The notes beneath the pieces were generated by a model. That model worked only from the letters and a program-made list of their open reading frames with translations. It made no database searches and had not been told where the DNA came from. Below are positions 14,150 to 18,295 of a stretch of DNA of 18,295 bases, piece by piece (position 1 is the stretch's first letter; each line of letters opens with the position of its first letter). The position numbers were made by a program, and so were the translations under genes. Source of the stretch: Pseudomonadota bacterium (lineage in GTDB: Bacteria > Pseudomonadota > Gammaproteobacteria > Burkholderiales > Burkholderiaceae_D); assembly GCA_023420795.1 (NCBI GenBank), contig JAEZVM010000327.1, positions 1 to 18,295 on the forward strand, given 5' to 3'.

Positions 14150-15274
14150 TCAGTAGCTGGTCAGCGGAACCGGCTGGCCGTTCTTGAAGGTGAACACCGT
14201 AACCGGCGACTGCTTCATGTTGCCCTTCTCGTCGAATGCATAGGTACCGGCGACGCCCGTGTAGCTGCCCTTCTTGATTTCGGCAACGACCTTCGGCACG
14301 TCGGTCGAGTTGGACTTCTTCATCGCGTCGGCATACAGGTTCATGCCGTCATAGAAGGAAGCGGCATAAACGTCCGGTTCCTGATTGAAGCGCTTCTTGT
14401 ACTTGGCCTTGAAGTCGGGGCCGGAAGCTGCCTTGTCCAGGATCGCGCCGCCCTGTGCGCACAGCAGGTTCTCGCCGACTGCTTCGCCGCCGAGCTTGCC
14501 CATTTCCGGCACGCAGATGGTGTCGCCGCCGAGCAGCTTCGCGGTCATGCCGAGCTGCTTCATCTGACGCGCCATCGGGCCGCCCTGCGGTGCATAGCCG
14601 CCGAAGAAGATGGCATCGACCTTCTTCGCCTTCAGGCTGGTCAGGATGGAGTTAAAGTCGGAGGCCTTGTCGGTGGTGAACTCATGGCCGACCACGTTCA
14701 GGCCGGATGCCTTCGCCTGCTTCTTGAATTCCTCGGCAACGCCCTGGCCGAATGCGGTGCGATCGTCAATCACGCCGACGTTCTTGATCTTGAGTTCCTT
14801 GGCTGCATACAGCGCCATCTTGCCGCCGAGCTGGGAGTCGCTGGCGTTGATACGGAACAGATTCTTGTAACCCTGCTCGGTGATCTTCGGATTGGAAGAG
14901 ACGGTTGCGATCACCGCGCCGCCTTCGTTATAGACGCGCGACGCCGGGATGGTGACGCCGGAGTTGTACGGGCCGACGACATACTTGACGCCGGCATCGA
15001 TCAGCTTTTGCGCGACGTTCACGCCGGCTTTCGGATCGCCCTGGTCATCCTCGGACATCATTTCGAACTTGATCTTCTTGCCGCCGACGGTAATCGGCTT
15101 GGCGTTCAGTTCTTCGATGGCCAGGCGCACGCCGTTTTCATTGTCCTTGCCGGAGAAGGACTGCGAGCCGGACAACGGGCCGCTCACACCGATCTTGACG
15201 ACGGCTTCCTGTGCCGCGACGGTGCCAACCATACCCAGCAGGGCGAGGCCGCTGATAATCTTATTCAGTTGCAT
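14150..15274 (-). CDS. Branched-chain amino acid ABC transporter substrate-binding protein
   Basis: From the ATG at 15274 (GAGGAAAACAA upstream) the protein is 374 aa. It has a signal peptide of about 21 residues (MQLNKIISGLALLGMVGTVAA before QEAVVKIGV) and then a LivJ/LivK type I periplasmic-binding fold. Clear marks are KIGVSGPLSGSQ, DDQGDPKAGVNVAQKLI, YVVGPYNSGVTIPAS and DAIFFGGYAPQGGP. Two cysteines (TICVPEM and NLLCAQGG) match the disulfide seen in this family. It should bind Leu/Ile/Val or related amino acids in the periplasm. No permease or ATPase genes are next to it, so it is either an orphan binding protein or works with a distant LivHMGF. Its leader has strong hairpins. Confidence 0.95.
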   Translation of the reverse strand: MQLNKIISGLALLGMVGTVAAQEAVVKIGVSGPLSGSQSFSGKDNENGVRLAIEELNAKPITVGGKKIKFEMMSEDDQGDPKAGVNVAQKLIDAGVKYVVGPYNSGVTIPASRVYNEGGAVIATVSSNPKITEQGYKNLFRINASDSQLGGKMALYAAKELKIKNVGVIDDRTAFGQGVAEEFKKQAKASGLNVVGHEFTTDKASDFNSILTSLKAKKVDAIFFGGYAPQGGPMARQMKQLGMTAKLLGGDTICVPEMGKLGGEAVGENLLCAQGGAILDKAASGPDFKAKYKKRFNQEPDVYAASFYDGMNLYADAMKKSNSTDVPKVVAEIKKGSYTGVAGTYAFDEKGNMKQSPVTVFTFKNGQPVPLTSY

Positions 15275-15300
15275 TTGTTTTCCTCGATGAAGTATCTCTC

Positions 15301-15357
15301 CATGGCGCGGCAAGATGCCGCTTCATGCCATTCCGTGTGAACTGGAAGTTTCACGGA
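15301..15357 (-). other. Structured leader of the livK-type gene
   Basis: Two hairpins lie 28-83 bp before the start codon. The nearer has a GCGGCA/TGCCGC stem (15307-15321, AGA loop), extended by ATGGC (15302-15306) with GCCAT (15327-15331) after a five-base bulge. The farther pairs TCCGTGTGAAC (15332-15342) with GTTTCACGGA (15348-15357). If transcription starts near 15356, from a CATAAT -10-like hexamer at 15363-15368, both hairpins would be in the mRNA leader. They could be a post-transcriptional control element; known function not recognised. Confidence 0.45.
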
Positions 15358-15408
15358 TGGGCATTATGGAGAAGGTTAAGCAAAATTATCTTGCGTTCTT
15401 TTCACGGA
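15349..15408. repeat. Nine-base direct repeat TTTCACGGA, two copies
   Basis: Copies at 15349-15357 and 15400-15408 start 51 bp apart (about five helical turns), with a further inverted TCCGTG at 15332. They sit in the shared control region between the livK-type gene and the cupin gene, so they may be binding sites for one regulator. Confidence 0.4.
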
Positions 15409-15502
15409 ATTACCTGATTATCCACAAATTATTTCCCGAAGTCCGGCAATTTCAAATTTAATTCGGTATTTTGTCAAAACCCGGTCGAAAAGAAGGAGCA
15501 CC

Positions 15503-15829
15503 ATGGATAGCGGAAATCTGTTCGAACCCATGCCGGCCCAGTTGCGCGCCGAAGCGGTCGAGACGCTGGCGCAGTCCGGCGCTACCCGTATCGAAAGAAT
15601 CATATCGAAGGGCCACTGCTCACCACCAGGCTTCTGGTACGACCAGCAGGAAAATGAATGGGTGCTGCTGGCGCGAGGCGAAGCAAAGCTCCGCTTCGAG
15701 GAAGATAACCGGGTCGTGCACCTGACGGCCGGCGACTATGTCAACATCGCCGCGCATGAACGGCATCGCGTCGAATGGACGAAAGAAGGCGAGGAGACTG
15801 TGTGGCTCGCCGTGTTCTATTCGTCGTAA
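15503..15829 (+). CDS. Small cupin-domain protein
   Basis: This 108-aa single cupin barrel has AAGGAG six bases before its ATG. Cupin motif 1 is degenerate but has His38 (ISKGHCSPPGFW) and Glu52 (ENEWVLLARGEAKLRF). Motif 2 is GDYVNIAAHERHRVEW with His85 and His88. These are plausible metal ligands, so a metal-bound binding or enzyme role is possible, but the substrate is unknown. Small cupins with the GDY-x-I-x-AH-x-RHRVEWT ending are common in proteobacteria. Its last 13 bases overlap the convergent gene that ends at 15817. It is divergent from the livK-type gene. Confidence 0.9.
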   Translation: MDSGNLFEPMPAQLRAEAVETLAQSGATRIERIISKGHCSPPGFWYDQQENEWVLLARGEAKLRFEEDNRVVHLTAGDYVNIAAHERHRVEWTKEGEETVWLAVFYSS

Positions 15830-16175
15830 CGGCGCGAGCGGGAAGACTGCGAATACAGCGGCGAAAACAGCAGCTTCACGAAACTTCCCACCTGATTCAG
15901 GAAGTAAGCCTGCGTTTCGCTGACCACGCGCTCATAGGCGCGGCGGTCCAGCATGCCTTCGCACTCTTCCGACGTCAGCTTCCCATCCTGATAGCGCGTC
16001 TGCCGGGTCCTGACATGGATGTCGCCGTCCTGCGAATAGATTTCGGTGGATGAATACCTGAAGGTGATAAAGCTGCTCCAGCTGCCCGGCTGCGCCCACG
16101 GCGCCAGATTGCTTTCCTGTTCATCCCTTGTGTCCAGCGCATTACGGTTTCTGCGCACCGTCTCCAGTTCCCTGC

Positions 16176-16179
<4 letters not shown>
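15817..16179 (-). CDS. Hypothetical protein coupled to lon, 120 aa
   Basis: I do not recognise the family. Its ATG overlaps the lon stop as ATGA, and GGAGGTGA inside the lon 3' end lies five bases before it, so translation is coupled. There is no signal peptide or strong membrane segment, though YFLNQVGSFVKLLFSPL near the end is hydrophobic. Around 33-70 it is strand-rich (SWSSFITFRYSSTEIYSQDG, then IHVRTRQTRYQDGKL), and ECEGMLDRRAYERVVSETQ is helical. The tail is basic and Ser-rich. Tight linkage suggests a function with this Lon, as adaptor, substrate or partner, but that is inference. It overlaps the cupin gene by 13 bp at the 3' end. Confidence 0.8.

Positions 16180-18295
<2,116 letters not shown>

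Noticed and set aside
14114..15340. 408-codon plus-strand frame opposite the livK-type gene
   Set aside because: It begins in the terminator stem, and the minus strand encodes a clear binding protein with signal peptide.

Overview
The window looks like chromosomal DNA of a betaproteobacterium, most likely Burkholderiales and perhaps an Oxalobacteraceae relative (Herbaspirillum-like). This rests on the high GC, the style of the EttA, OmpW, LivK-type and Lon proteins, and the set of short lineage-type hypothetical genes. The organism call is an inference; there is no rRNA or other marker gene here. I see no tRNA, rRNA, CRISPR array, insertion sequence or integrase, and no sign of a mobile island. 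It reads as a patchwork of short transcription units for envelope and stress functions.

Left part (1-5100). The 3' end of a RarD-type transporter is followed by a bidirectional terminator and by ompW on the minus strand. ompW and the divergent translation factor gene ettA share an intergenic region with two perfect FNR/ANR-type boxes, and one sits at exactly -41.5 from a plausible ompW start. Then come a periplasmic single-domain rhodanese (minus), a 77-aa unknown (minus), a 139-aa helical unknown (plus) and a secreted protein with two PilJ/NarX-like P-box motifs (plus).

Middle part (5100-9440). Here there are two short hypothetical genes, two tiny lipoprotein genes with similar control regions, a 324-bp gene-poor stretch packed with inverted repeats, a SemiSWEET-size PQ-loop membrane protein, and a large membrane-bound PAS-PAS-GGDEF-EAL protein with intact cyclase, phosphodiesterase and I-site motifs.

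Right part (9410-18295), mostly minus strand. A zinc alcohol/formaldehyde dehydrogenase-like gene is coupled (ATGA) to an upstream membrane-anchored SRPBCC protein gene. Next are a single-TM unknown, an ABM-fold monooxygenase-like gene downstream of a poxvirus-type topoisomerase IB (probable TTG start), and a branched-chain amino acid binding protein with a structured leader. A small cupin gene (plus) converges on a 120-aa gene that is ATGA-coupled to a Lon protease gene running off the right edge.

How the parts relate. Several promoters carry a C-TATA-x-T -10 element (rhodanese, both lipoproteins, GGDEF-EAL, topoisomerase IB) that resembles the RpoS preference. With the FNR sites, this suggests a region used under stress, stationary phase or low oxygen. 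I did not find a clearly new defence or biosynthetic system. The best leads are the ompW/ettA FNR architecture, the double P-box secreted protein, the structured intergenic region 6323-6646, the livK leader hairpin and the lon-linked unknown gene.
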